Shown here: positions 1 through 8,092 of the stretch, piece after piece
How positions within the stretch are numbered: position 1 is the first letter of the stretch
Layout: every line of letters starts with the position of its first letter
From: a virus
DNA length: 52,267 nucleotides
Virus record (IMG/VR): IMGVR_UViG_3300037041_003046
Location: 1-52,267 of that record
Strand: one strand, 5' to 3'
Notes under the pieces: model-generated
Databases searched by the model: none
What the model was told of the DNA's origin: nothing
Seen by the model: only the letters and a program-made list of their open reading frames with translations
Position numbers and translations under genes: made by a program

Positions 1-1737
1 TCATGAGATGCGGAGGTTGTAGGGGATTTGCTTGAAGTCGATCCTGCCACGCTTGAGCCGGGCCGGTGAAAGGCGTTGGGACGTGCCATAGACCACGGTT
101 TGGGCGATGCCCTCGTGGCCGGCGTTGATTTCCTCGATCACTTGCAGCGTCTCGCGGCAAAGCGCGTTGCCGCCGTTGATGCTGCGGTCGCTGAGGATGC
201 CGTTGTAGAGCAGATAGATGGCCTTGCCACGGTGAATGCCAAGCAACGGCGTCTTCGCGGAAACGCGCTCCTTGGGCAGCGGTTCACCGGTCTCGGTGAA
301 ATAGACATGCCGCGCCAGTTCGGCAAAGCGCACGGTGTTCCGGATCTGGCCAGATTCGTCGAAAAGGGCATCGCCAAGCGTCACGTAGCGGAAGCCGCCG
401 CCGAGTCCTTCGACTTTCTCTCCCTTTGCGTTGGTATAACCTTCTGCCACACGGCGGACGCGCTCGCGGGTAATTTCCTTGGCATTCGATTCTTTCATTT
501 CAACAAGGATGAATCTGCGACTTTGTCCATCCGCGCGATTGAGTTGAATTACCGCCTGCCCGGTGGTTCCAGACCCGGCGAAGGAATCGAGAATCAAATC
601 GTCACCCTCGGTGGTGAAGCTCAACAACTCCTCAATTAAACCGGTTGGCTTTGGGAAATCGAATGGCCGCCTGTCGTCCGGAAACAGTGTCTTGATCTCG
701 TTGGTGCCTATCCTGCCATCAAGTTCGAACAGACTCGAAAGCTTGGAACGGTAGTCTTTGGCGTAAACCTTCAATTCTATCAGCTTAGAATCGTCATCTC
801 CAAAAATGATTCGACCTTCATCCAATAGTCTCTGCATGGTTGTCTCGGGAAATCGGTATCCCATTAACGGTTCTTTGCAGGCTTTCTTAGTAATTGGATG
901 AATCACGTCATACCGGTAACCTTCTTTGCCTGGGTTGTGGACACCGCGCAATCCAGTATAAACTCCGCCTTCGTCGATGAATTTGTAGTCTTGGAATGGC
1001 CACAACTGATCTTTGTTCTCCCTAAACCATTTGGTGTAGGCTTGTTGCAGCTTGTCTTGATCTGGGAGTTCCCGAACGAGCTTTTCGCCTATCTCCAGAA
1101 GACGATCTTTCACGTCGAGATTCACCGACTTCCATTCCTTTGGGAGTTGGGATGCGTCCGCCGCATAAGCGATCACATACTCATGTTCGGTGACGATTCG
1201 CGTCGGGTTGTTGTCGGTGGTGTTTTTCCAGATGATGCATCCGAGGAAGTTCCTGCGTCCGAAAAACTCGTCCATCACCAGCCTGAGAGAAGACACTTCG
1301 TTGTCATCAAGACTGATGAAGATCACGCCGTCCGGGCGAAGGAACTTTTTCAGCAGGGCCAACCTCGGATAGATCATGCAAAGCCATTTGTCATGGCGTG
1401 ACAGGTCTTCCGACTCAATGCCGACCACACGACCAAGCCATTCCCGGATTTGGGGGCTGTTCACGTTGTCGCTGTATCGCCACCCAGCTCTCTTTCCTTC
1501 TTCGTCCCGGTCATCCATGCCCGTGTTGTAGGGCGGGTCGATGTATATGCATTTAACCTGTCCTTTGTAGTAGGGGAGCAACGCCTTGAGCGCCACGAGG
1601 TTGTCGCCCTCCACGATCAAGTTGCCGCTGCCGGGGTCACCGCTGGAAAGATCCGGCACGTCCTTGAGCAGGTGAAACGGAACCTCCAGGTGATGATTGA
1701 TGACGGCGTCCTTGCCGATCCAGTTGAGTGTGGGCAT
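1..1737 (-). CDS. mod: Site-specific DNA-adenine methyltransferase, type III Mod-like (beta class)
   Basis: Predicted 578-residue N6-adenine methyltransferase. The catalytic motif IDPPYNTG lies near residues 66-73 and the SAM-binding motif DSFAGSGTTG follows far downstream near residue 390; this order (motif IV before motif I) is that of beta-class enzymes and type III Mod subunits. The long segment between them would hold the target-recognition region. The gene is complete: its stop codon is the first three bases of the window. It is the last visible gene of a five-gene minus-strand operon, 45 bp after the preceding gene. A type III system needs a Res helicase-nuclease; that gene, if present, would be just off the left edge. 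Without Res it could be an orphan methylase or the modification arm of a different defence system. Methylase call is strong; system type is inferred. Confidence 0.9.
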   Translation of the reverse strand: MPTLNWIGKDAVINHHLEVPFHLLKDVPDLSSGDPGSGNLIVEGDNLVALKALLPYYKGQVKCIYIDPPYNTGMDDRDEEGKRAGWRYSDNVNSPQIREWLGRVVGIESEDLSRHDKWLCMIYPRLALLKKFLRPDGVIFISLDDNEVSSLRLVMDEFFGRRNFLGCIIWKNTTDNNPTRIVTEHEYVIAYAADASQLPKEWKSVNLDVKDRLLEIGEKLVRELPDQDKLQQAYTKWFRENKDQLWPFQDYKFIDEGGVYTGLRGVHNPGKEGYRYDVIHPITKKACKEPLMGYRFPETTMQRLLDEGRIIFGDDDSKLIELKVYAKDYRSKLSSLFELDGRIGTNEIKTLFPDDRRPFDFPKPTGLIEELLSFTTEGDDLILDSFAGSGTTGQAVIQLNRADGQSRRFILVEMKESNAKEITRERVRRVAEGYTNAKGEKVEGLGGGFRYVTLGDALFDESGQIRNTVRFAELARHVYFTETGEPLPKERVSAKTPLLGIHRGKAIYLLYNGILSDRSINGGNALCRETLQVIEEINAGHEGIAQTVVYGTSQRLSPARLKRGRIDFKQIPYNLRIS

Positions 1738-1782
1738 GCGGGTTGATGTCTAATGGAAGATGATGGCGAATGGAATGAAAAC

Positions 1783-2880
1783 CTATGCGCGGAAGTTGTG
1801 ATAACCCTCCTCGTCCGCATCGAAGACGGAGCGCGGGGCGTCGAAGCGGATTTCCTCGTCGTTGTCGTCGGCTTCCCATGCGGTGACTTGTTTGCGGGCG
1901 ACGGAGCCATCGACGCGGAACTCGGCGGCCCAGCCATCGCTGCATTTTTTGAACGGATTGCCGTGGATGCCGATGAGATCGACAAGCAGCTTGCGGGCGA
2001 CGGAGATTTGCTGCCTTTCCGCCTCGTCGCGGCGGCGCTGGGTGATGCGCCCGCCATTGGCGAGCATGCCGATGAGTGCCAGGGTCTTGTTGGTTTCTCC
2101 GCTGTGGATGGGTTTCATCCTGAGCTGTGCCCAGGATTGAAAGGCTTCCTCGCCCCGGATTCTGAAATTCAGACCATCGCGGCGCATGGTGATGAGGAGG
2201 TCTTTCCACTGCCAGTCCTTCTTCGGGGTGAAGAGTTGGTTGCGTGTGGGGCTGCGCTTGCCACGCGGCGGCCGCTTGGATGGTGCGATGGAGAGCTTTT
2301 CCAAACCTGCCGTGGTGGCGAGCACGCGGACGTGGACATCATGTTTGGCTGCCAGTTCCGCAATGTCGGAGGTGTAGCCGATGGACACCGGGATCAACAC
2401 GATGGCGCGAGGAATGCCACAAATCCCCGCCTTCATGACCGCCTGCCGCGAGCGGGAGTCAGGGATGAAGAGGTGGACCGGGCGCGGGTTTTCGCGTCCG
2501 CATGAGAAGGTGCCGATTTCGTGGAGGCAGGTATCACTCCAGCGCGGTGCTTCGGCGGCATCGAAGCCGAGTTTTTCCGCAAGCATCGCGGCGAGTGCCC
2601 GGAGGTCCGGCGCGAGGCGGACGCACGAGGCGCGTGATACCCGCAGTGGCGGGCGGTGCGCTGGAATGGCCTTGCTGAAGGCGATGAAGTCTCCGGTCGG
2701 TGGTTTTTCGAGTTCAAGGATCTCGCTGGGGCAATCCGGGTCCTCGATGGAATCCACGGTGCCGCGAGGTTGGAGGAACGAGCTCCATGTCTCGAAAGCG
2801 TCGCCCAATGCCGCCTGCCATGCGGCACGGGTGGCACCGATCTTGCCGAAGAGGTCAATGGTTTGCCAAAGCTGGAGCAT
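1783..2880 (-). CDS. Uncharacterised protein Y of the XRE-ImmA-Mod operon
   Basis: 365 residues; I do not recognise the family. The middle third (about residues 135-195) alternates hydrophobic strands and helices in a Rossmann-like way (HLFIPDSRSR, AIVLIPVSIG, VHVRVLA). It is followed by a basic linker rich in K, R and P, and the last ~100 residues (TLALIGMLANGG onward) look like a winged-helix DNA-binding domain. The start codon overlaps the end of the upstream gene X by 26 bp, so the two are translationally linked and probably act together. The C-terminus is acidic. Placement directly before the methyltransferase suggests a role in the same system, perhaps as specificity or effector subunit; this is inference. 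Confidence 0.75.
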   Translation of the reverse strand: MLQLWQTIDLFGKIGATRAAWQAALGDAFETWSSFLQPRGTVDSIEDPDCPSEILELEKPPTGDFIAFSKAIPAHRPPLRVSRASCVRLAPDLRALAAMLAEKLGFDAAEAPRWSDTCLHEIGTFSCGRENPRPVHLFIPDSRSRQAVMKAGICGIPRAIVLIPVSIGYTSDIAELAAKHDVHVRVLATTAGLEKLSIAPSKRPPRGKRSPTRNQLFTPKKDWQWKDLLITMRRDGLNFRIRGEEAFQSWAQLRMKPIHSGETNKTLALIGMLANGGRITQRRRDEAERQQISVARKLLVDLIGIHGNPFKKCSDGWAAEFRVDGSVARKQVTAWEADDNDEEIRFDAPRSVFDADEEGYHNFRA

Positions 2881-4006
2881 GGGAAAGGAGGTTGAACGGA
2901 CAGTGGTCGAGCCATTGCCTGACGACCGGGTGATGGATGTCGCCGCGGATCATGTCGTGATCCGGGCAGATGATGACGGATGGGGATTTGCGCTCGCCTT
3001 CGACGTCGAGAGTGAATCGGGCGCGCACGAGATGGAACGGACGGAGGAAGTCCGATCCAAGTTCTTCAAGTTCGTCGAACACGTTGTCGCCATGAATGAA
3101 AAGCGAGCGATTGACGCCGCGCCGCTTGATCTGCAACTCGCGCAACATGGGCGCGGCGGAGGCGTCCAGTTCGGTGGGATTCAGGCAATCGCGCCCACGG
3201 CGGATGGGTTCAAGGGTGAAGCGTTTGGAGGGAACCAGAACTTTCTTGTCGCCGAAGAGATGCTGCGAAAACACGCTGCGGTAAGTTTCCCTGACTCCCT
3301 CGCTGCGTCCGGAGAGCAACACCTCGCCGGTGTGATAGACGAATGCAACGTCATGCTTGAGAAGCCGCAGGGCGCGGGTGTCGCGCTTGTTTTCATCGTC
3401 AAGAATCTCGAAGCGCTTCACATGCTCGCCATGGCGGATGAGGAACGCGTGGCCGTCGTCGTCGTCAAAGGAAAGCACCTCGCAGGTGGGGCTGTCGAAG
3501 AAATCGGCGCAGGCGAATTCCAGATCCTTTTCCATCGCCCGGCAGATGGCGCGGTCGGGAGTCACGGGTCGGTGCCCCTTGCCGGGACTGAAGCATTTCA
3601 TGGTGCGGCCGCGGTCGATGCTGAACTTGGTGTAGATGCGTTCGAGCGCGGTGCGGTCCATCAGCCAGACCTTGACGGCAATGTCCCCCGCGGAGTCGCC
3701 TTTTTCCTGCACCTTGCGGACCAGTTCGCCGTCCACCATGCGGAGTTCGTCGAGGCCGGCGTTGGAACTGAGGGTGTCGAGCATGTCCACGGCATCAAGA
3801 AACGCTCCGGGGCAGGTGCTCGGCGGGGAGACAATGAGGGCGGACAACTGTTCAAGCTGAGCGTCGTTCAGTGATGCACCGCTGAAGTCCATGCCGCGAC
3901 TGCGGAAAAATTCGTCGAAGCATCGCAAGAGCTTGAGCAGCGTCTCGGGCTTGATTTTGCGGAGGAATTCGGGGTTTCCGAAGCGTTTGATTTTCGGTTT
4001 GGCCAT
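2855..4006 (-). CDS. Uncharacterised protein X of the XRE-ImmA-Mod operon
   Basis: 383 residues, soluble, family not recognised. The N-terminus is basic and helical (MAKPKIKRFGNPEFLRKIKP), followed by helical and mixed alpha/beta parts; an acidic patch SFDDDDG lies in the middle and a charged stretch LDDENKRD follows. No nuclease, helicase or ATPase signature could be confirmed by eye. It begins 27 bp after the ImmA-like gene and overlaps gene Y by 26 bp. Codon use and composition match the neighbouring operon genes. The reading frame on the opposite strand in this region is a shadow. Confidence 0.75.
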   Translation of the reverse strand: MAKPKIKRFGNPEFLRKIKPETLLKLLRCFDEFFRSRGMDFSGASLNDAQLEQLSALIVSPPSTCPGAFLDAVDMLDTLSSNAGLDELRMVDGELVRKVQEKGDSAGDIAVKVWLMDRTALERIYTKFSIDRGRTMKCFSPGKGHRPVTPDRAICRAMEKDLEFACADFFDSPTCEVLSFDDDDGHAFLIRHGEHVKRFEILDDENKRDTRALRLLKHDVAFVYHTGEVLLSGRSEGVRETYRSVFSQHLFGDKKVLVPSKRFTLEPIRRGRDCLNPTELDASAAPMLRELQIKRRGVNRSLFIHGDNVFDELEELGSDFLRPFHLVRARFTLDVEGERKSPSVIICPDHDMIRGDIHHPVVRQWLDHCPFNLLSHAPALANH

Positions 4007-4033
4007 GGCTGGTTGTGGGACGGTTGGGACTGG

Positions 4034-4747
4034 TTAGAAGAGGGACGGCTGGCTGGATTGTTCGAACCACCACTTGCCAAGGCGGATCGAAACCATGCGG
4101 CGGCTGACCTTGAACAAGGAGGCAAGTTCGCGCTCGGCGGCGGTCACGCGTGCCTCGAAGGTGCCGGAACCTGACAGAACACGCGGAAGATGGGCGCGGG
4201 CGGCCTCGATCACGAGTTGCTTGGGCAGCAGGATGGCGGCCATCGCGAGATTCGCCTGATATTCCCACCACTCGAATTTGGGCACTTGTTCCATGCCTGC
4301 CTCGGCGCGACACATGAAGCCTTCGGCACTCACGCTGTCGAAAACGCCTGTTCCATCATCCAACAGCCGCGAGGTGGCTTCGCGCTCCAGTTTTTCGATG
4401 AAAAGCTGGTTGTGAAAAATGCCATGCCCGACTTCGTGGGCCAGCGTCGAGCGGACGCGGAGACGGCTGACCGGATCATCCTGTTCGGCGAGTTCGCGGT
4501 TGACGATGATGCGACACAGTCCGCGCCGGGTGAACTTGGCGCATCCCATGATTTGATCCGGCAGCGTCTCGTATTCCTCCTCGAAGCCAAACAGCAGATA
4601 GATGAGACGCTCGATGCGGATCGGACCGGGTGATTCGGGCAGCAAATCTACCGAGGCAAGAGCCTCGCGGCACATGCGCTCGATGTCGTTTTCGGGGATG
4701 TAGAGTCGCCGACAGAAGGGGCCGGCTGCTTGGCTTCCGGCATTCAT
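4034..4747 (-). CDS. ImmA/IrrE-family zinc metallopeptidase
   Basis: 237 residues. The zinc-binding HEVGH motif (in STLAHEVGHGIFH) is followed about 55 residues later by the family's EYQANLAMAAILLP segment, which supplies the third ligand and the characteristic alanine-rich helix. The C-terminal part (FKVSRRMVSIRLGKW) resembles the small HTH-like region often found at the end of such proteins. ImmA-type peptidases cleave a partner XRE repressor to relieve repression on a stress signal. The start codon overlaps the stop of the XRE gene in an ATGA arrangement, so the pair is coupled. It may control the prophage repressor, the downstream X-Y-Mod genes, or both. Confidence 0.9.
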   Translation of the reverse strand: MNAGSQAAGPFCRRLYIPENDIERMCREALASVDLLPESPGPIRIERLIYLLFGFEEEYETLPDQIMGCAKFTRRGLCRIIVNRELAEQDDPVSRLRVRSTLAHEVGHGIFHNQLFIEKLEREATSRLLDDGTGVFDSVSAEGFMCRAEAGMEQVPKFEWWEYQANLAMAAILLPKQLVIEAARAHLPRVLSGSGTFEARVTAAERELASLFKVSRRMVSIRLGKWWFEQSSQPSLF

Positions 4748-5100
4748 GTTTTTTTCGGCAACCGCTCCGAAAGATCCATGATCTCGGACGGCGGGATGTT
4801 ATTCTCTCGCACCGCATCGACGAATTTGCGGAAGGCGAGGCTGTATTGGGTGTCCTGTTCGATGAGTTCCTCCATCTGCCTGGACGGCGGACGGGTGGAG
4901 TATTGCAGCAGGTGGTCGAGCTCGGTATCGAGCGCGGTGGCCATTTTCTCAAGCAGGGCTTCGGACGGACGCCGGTTACCCTGCTCGATGTCGCGGACGT
5001 GTGGAGCGGACGCGCCGACCAAGTCCCCCATCTCTCGGAAGGAAAGTCCTTTGGCGAGGCGGAGTTCCTCAAGTCGCTGACCTAGTGTCATCTCAGGCAT
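4744..5100 (-). CDS. XRE-family transcriptional regulator (probable prophage repressor)
   Basis: 118 residues. The N-terminal 65 residues form a Cro/cI-type helix-turn-helix (GQRLEELRLAKGLSFREMGD, then APHVRDIEQGNRRP); the C-terminal half is helical and ends with a short basic tail. It is the first gene of the minus-strand operon and is coupled to the ImmA-like peptidase. It faces the replication operon across an intergenic region with three inverted-repeat sites, the standard position of a lysogeny repressor. A TTGAC motif lies 35 nt upstream of the start. It could alternatively be a dedicated controller of the methyltransferase operon. Confidence 0.9.
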   Translation of the reverse strand: MPEMTLGQRLEELRLAKGLSFREMGDLVGASAPHVRDIEQGNRRPSEALLEKMATALDTELDHLLQYSTRPPSRQMEELIEQDTQYSLAFRKFVDAVRENNIPPSEIMDLSERLPKKT

Positions 5101-5160
5101 GTAAGCAGCGTTGCTTCGATGCCTCGCCGCGTCAATTCTGTTTTTTCTCTTCCTGCGATT

Positions 5161-5335
5161 TCTGGGTGTGTGAGGACACTGGCGATGGATGTGTGAGGAC
5201 TCTCACACATGGAAATACCGGAAGTTTGAGACTGACGCAATTCCGGATATTCCGTTGAGGGCTAATGGGTTGCGATGAGGAATGACTAGGGAGGATGCGG
5301 TGCGGCGGGTGCGTGTGTGAGGACTCACACAAAGG
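5161..5335. promoter_or_regulatory. Divergent operator region with three TGTGTGAG/CTCACACA sites
   Basis: The 277 bp between the XRE gene and the replication operon hold no gene. Site 1 (5167-5179) is a half site, TGTGTGAGGACAC. Site 2 is a perfect inverted repeat: ATGTGTGAG at 5189-5197, spacer GACT, CTCACACAT at 5202-5210. Site 3 has arms TGTGTGAG (5314-5321) and CTCACACA (5324-5331) with only a 2-bp spacer. Between sites 2 and 3, CCGGAA and TTCCGG around 5219-5250 form another inverted pair. The arrangement resembles O1-O3 operators of temperate phages; the XRE protein is the likely ligand. No clear -10 box could be assigned on either strand. Confidence 0.7.
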
Positions 5336-5377
5336 CGTAGCGACGGCGGTCATTTGACACCCCGCCGCACTCGCAAG

Positions 5378-6400
5378 ATGCAAACCACAACCAAATCGAC
5401 CAATCCCCTGGCCATTCGCCGGGGCAAAATCCCTCGACCGCAGAAGGTCGTCATATATGGACCCGAAGGCGTCGGCAAATCGACGCTGGCCGGTCAAGCG
5501 CCAGAACCCGTCTTCCTCGATACCGAAGGCGGCACCCACCACCTCGACGTCGCCCGCTTGGATGCGGTGACGACTTGGGAGGAAATCATCGCCGCCGTCA
5601 CCCAACTCGCGAAGGCGGATCATCCGTTCAAGACGTTGGTTCTGGACACCGCGGACTGGTTAGAAAAAAGGCTGGCCGAACACCTGTGCCGGAAGTCGAA
5701 CAAGGAATCCATCGAGGATTTCGGATATGGCAAAGGTTGGGTGATTCTCACCGAAGAGTTCGCCCGGTTCCTCACCTCCCTCGATGCGCTGACCGATCGC
5801 GGCATGCATGTCGTGTTTCTCGCCCACTCGACGGTGAAGAAGTTCGAGGCTCCGGACCAGGCGGGCAGCTACGACCGTTTCGAGCTGAAGCTGAGCAAGC
5901 AGAACGCGCCTCTGCTCAAGGAGTGGGCCGATCTGGTTCTGTTTGGCAACTTCGTCACCAAGGTCGCGGAAAAAGACAACGGCAAGATGCGCGGGATTGG
6001 TGGCAAAGAGCGGGTGCTCTTCGCCAACCACAGCGCGGCATACGACGCGAAGAATCGTCACGGCCTGCCAGACAAACTTCCGTTCACCATTGAGGCTCTG
6101 GCCCCGGTGTTCGGTGCGGCGGCGACGGTGTCGGGGGGCACTGTCGTCGCCAAACCGGAAGCCGCAGAACCGGCACCGTCGTTGACCGACCGGATCTTCG
6201 CCGCGTTCCAGCACAAGGCAGATATGGCCAACGTGGTCGATTTCTTGGTCGCTCGCGGCCAGCTCAGCTACACGCAGGAAGGTCCGCTTGAATCCATCGA
6301 CAATCTGGATCCGGCATACGCCGCCCGGATGTTAGGTGAGCCTGATCGTTTCGTCGCCGCTGTGGCCGAATGGGTCAAGGAGAAGGAGGGAACGCCATGA
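5378..6400 (+). CDS. RecA-like AAA ATPase (Sak4-type phage recombination ATPase)
   Basis: 340 residues from ATG 5378. A Walker A motif GPEGVGKST sits at residues 28-36, a Walker B-like TLVLDTADW near residue 90, and VVFLAHSTVKKF further on, as in phage RecA-core proteins of the Sak4 group that promote single-strand annealing together with an SSB. The C-terminal ~90 residues look like a separate helical tail. A longer version from TTG 5354 is possible but the ATG fits a TTGAC box 24 nt upstream. It is the first gene of the replication operon; its stop overlaps the next start (ATGA). Confidence 0.85.
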   Translation: MQTTTKSTNPLAIRRGKIPRPQKVVIYGPEGVGKSTLAGQAPEPVFLDTEGGTHHLDVARLDAVTTWEEIIAAVTQLAKADHPFKTLVLDTADWLEKRLAEHLCRKSNKESIEDFGYGKGWVILTEEFARFLTSLDALTDRGMHVVFLAHSTVKKFEAPDQAGSYDRFELKLSKQNAPLLKEWADLVLFGNFVTKVAEKDNGKMRGIGGKERVLFANHSAAYDAKNRHGLPDKLPFTIEALAPVFGAAATVSGGTVVAKPEAAEPAPSLTDRIFAAFQHKADMANVVDFLVARGQLSYTQEGPLESIDNLDPAYAARMLGEPDRFVAAVAEWVKEKEGTP

Positions 6401-7401
6401 GCGCCCTTCGTCCATCCAACCTGCCGAAGCTCGCGGTGTGCCCGTGTTACGAGAGTAATCCCGTGGCCGGCCCCGCTGCCGAGCGCGGCACTCTGCTAGA
6501 CACCGCGTTCCGCGCCGAACTGCTTGGACTCGAAGAACGCTTCGTGATCGCTAACAAGCTGACCGCTGACGAGATCGCCGCCGTTTCCTGGTCGGTCTCG
6601 ATGGTGCGGGTGATGTCCGGCCGCGAGCGTGTTCTTGCCCGAGAGGATGACTGCCGGGTGAAGATCCTCAATCTGACCGGCACGGCGGATGCCATCGTGC
6701 CGACCAAGCTCACTCACTTCGATCTGAAGACCGGGGCGCGGCGGAACTACCGCGAACAGATGGCGGCCTATGCGCTCGGATTGATGGGTGCGCACTTCGC
6801 CTCGTCGTGGACGGCGCACTTGTTGTTCTGCGACCAGCGCGAGATCGAGACTCACAAGTTCACCTACGAGGAAGCGCACGCCATCGTCGATCAGGTCGTG
6901 AAGGCCTTTCACGATCCGGCCAAGAAGCCGAATCCCTGCGAATACTGCTCATGGTGCGCCAAGGCGGATACCTGTCCGGCGCGGCTGGCGATGGTTGGCG
7001 AGACGCTCACGATGACAGAACCCGGCTTCGATTTCGATGCCGTGCTCTCTGACCCGGAAAAGCTCGGGCGCTTTCTAGCCGCCAGCGCGGTGGTCGAGGA
7101 CTTCCGCGACCGCGCCAAGAAGATCGCCACCGAGCGGATCAAAACCGGTGGCGAGGTCCCCGGGTGGAAGCTCGTGACGCGCAAGGGCAGCGAGTTCGTC
7201 GATTGCGAAACCGTCGGCCACCACATCCAGCGCATGGGCTTCGGCCCGGTGCTCGCAGCCTACGGCAATCTATCAGCCGCCAAATACCGCGACCTGTGGC
7301 GCGAGCGGATGCCAAGCGAGAAGACCTTCCCGGAGGAGTCGATCAAACACGCCGCTCCATCGACCTATCTCAAGCAATCCAAACCCAAGCCGAAGTCATG
7401 A
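6397..7401 (+). CDS. Cas4/RecB-like PD-(D/E)XK nuclease with Fe-S type cysteines (DUF2800-like)
   Basis: 334 residues. The nuclease core is visible as GTADAIV, then HFDLKTGARRNYREQMAAYA (the D-x-K of motif III plus a QxxxY helix). Cysteines near the N-terminus (CPC, residues 15-17) and the cluster CEYCSWCAKADTC near residues 180-193 are placed like the four iron-sulfur ligands of Cas4/AddB-type exonucleases. A strong Shine-Dalgarno AGGAGGG precedes the ATG, unusual for this phage, and fixes the start. With the RecA-like ATPase and SSB it forms a phage recombination/replication set. The C-terminus is lysine/proline rich. Confidence 0.85.
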   Translation: MSALRPSNLPKLAVCPCYESNPVAGPAAERGTLLDTAFRAELLGLEERFVIANKLTADEIAAVSWSVSMVRVMSGRERVLAREDDCRVKILNLTGTADAIVPTKLTHFDLKTGARRNYREQMAAYALGLMGAHFASSWTAHLLFCDQREIETHKFTYEEAHAIVDQVVKAFHDPAKKPNPCEYCSWCAKADTCPARLAMVGETLTMTEPGFDFDAVLSDPEKLGRFLAASAVVEDFRDRAKKIATERIKTGGEVPGWKLVTRKGSEFVDCETVGHHIQRMGFGPVLAAYGNLSAAKYRDLWRERMPSEKTFPEESIKHAAPSTYLKQSKPKPKS

Positions 7402-7628
7402 AGTCTATCGAAAATCAAAGACCTATTCTCAGGAAGACGACGGCGCGAGCCTATTACCTGCGGATCGCGGCGGAGTGGATGACGGGCAGGAAGCGGTTTC
7501 CCTCCGCAGTCCTCGCCGATGCCGAAAAGGCAGCCCGTGGCGTCCTGGCCCGTCATGCCTGCCAGCCGAAAGCACACGTCACTTCCCCTCTTTCAGGGCG
7601 GGGCGATGAGCCATCCACCAATTCATAA
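7398..7628 (+). CDS. Small conserved-looking phage protein
   Basis: 76 residues, start overlapping the nuclease stop (ATGA). Basic N-terminal helix region (RKTTARAYYLRIAAEWMTGR) followed by an alanine-rich helix and a disordered C-terminus. No recognisable domain. Position inside the replication operon suggests a small accessory DNA-binding factor, but this is only context. Confidence 0.55.
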   Translation: MKSIENQRPILRKTTARAYYLRIAAEWMTGRKRFPSAVLADAEKAARGVLARHACQPKAHVTSPLSGRGDEPSTNS

Positions 7629-7678
7629 CCCCATGCCATTCCCAATCTCAAACCAACCAAACCAACCAAACTAACATC

Positions 7679-8092
7679 ATGCCATCCTATACAGCATCCA
7701 TCCCCAACGAACGCCCTGAATTTGTAGAACCGGGCGATCATGAAGTCGAAGTCGTCGATGCGATTGAGACAATCAGCAAGGGCGGCCACGAGATGATCGA
7801 GCTGAAGCTCAAGACATCCGCTGGCAGCTATCTTTACGACTTCCTCGTGTTCATCCCGACCGCGTTCTGGAAGATCGACGCCTTCCGCGCCGCCACCGGC
7901 GAGGATGTCACTCCCGATCAGGACGTCGAGATCACAGCCGATCACGTGATCGGCCGCACCGGAACTGCCCGACTCACCGTCGAGGAATACAACGGCAAGA
8001 AGCGCAACAAGGTCGCCGCCTGGATTGTCGGCACCGCGAAGCCCGCCACTCAACCCCAACCCGCACGCCGTAATGACAACGAACCATTCTGA
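7679..8092 (+). CDS. DUF669-like single-stranded DNA-binding protein
   Basis: 137 residues. The N-terminal 115 residues look like an OB-type beta-barrel of the DUF669 phage family (EPGDHEVEVVDAIETISKGG, then GTARLTVEEYNGKKRNKVAAW). The C-terminus is a proline/alanine linker ending in NDNEPF, very like the acidic ...DxPF tip that bacterial SSBs use to recruit partner proteins. The start follows an A/C-rich leader made of repeated AACCAA units with no Shine-Dalgarno. It lies between the nuclease and helicase genes, the usual place for this protein. Confidence 0.75.
   Translation: MPSYTASIPNERPEFVEPGDHEVEVVDAIETISKGGHEMIELKLKTSAGSYLYDFLVFIPTAFWKIDAFRAATGEDVTPDQDVEITADHVIGRTGTARLTVEEYNGKKRNKVAAWIVGTAKPATQPQPARRNDNEPF

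Noticed and set aside
2381-3874. 497-codon plus-strand ORF opposite the X and Y genes
   Set aside because: Composition and repetitive structure look like an antisense shadow of the minus-strand operon; no recognised domain and no plausible start context.
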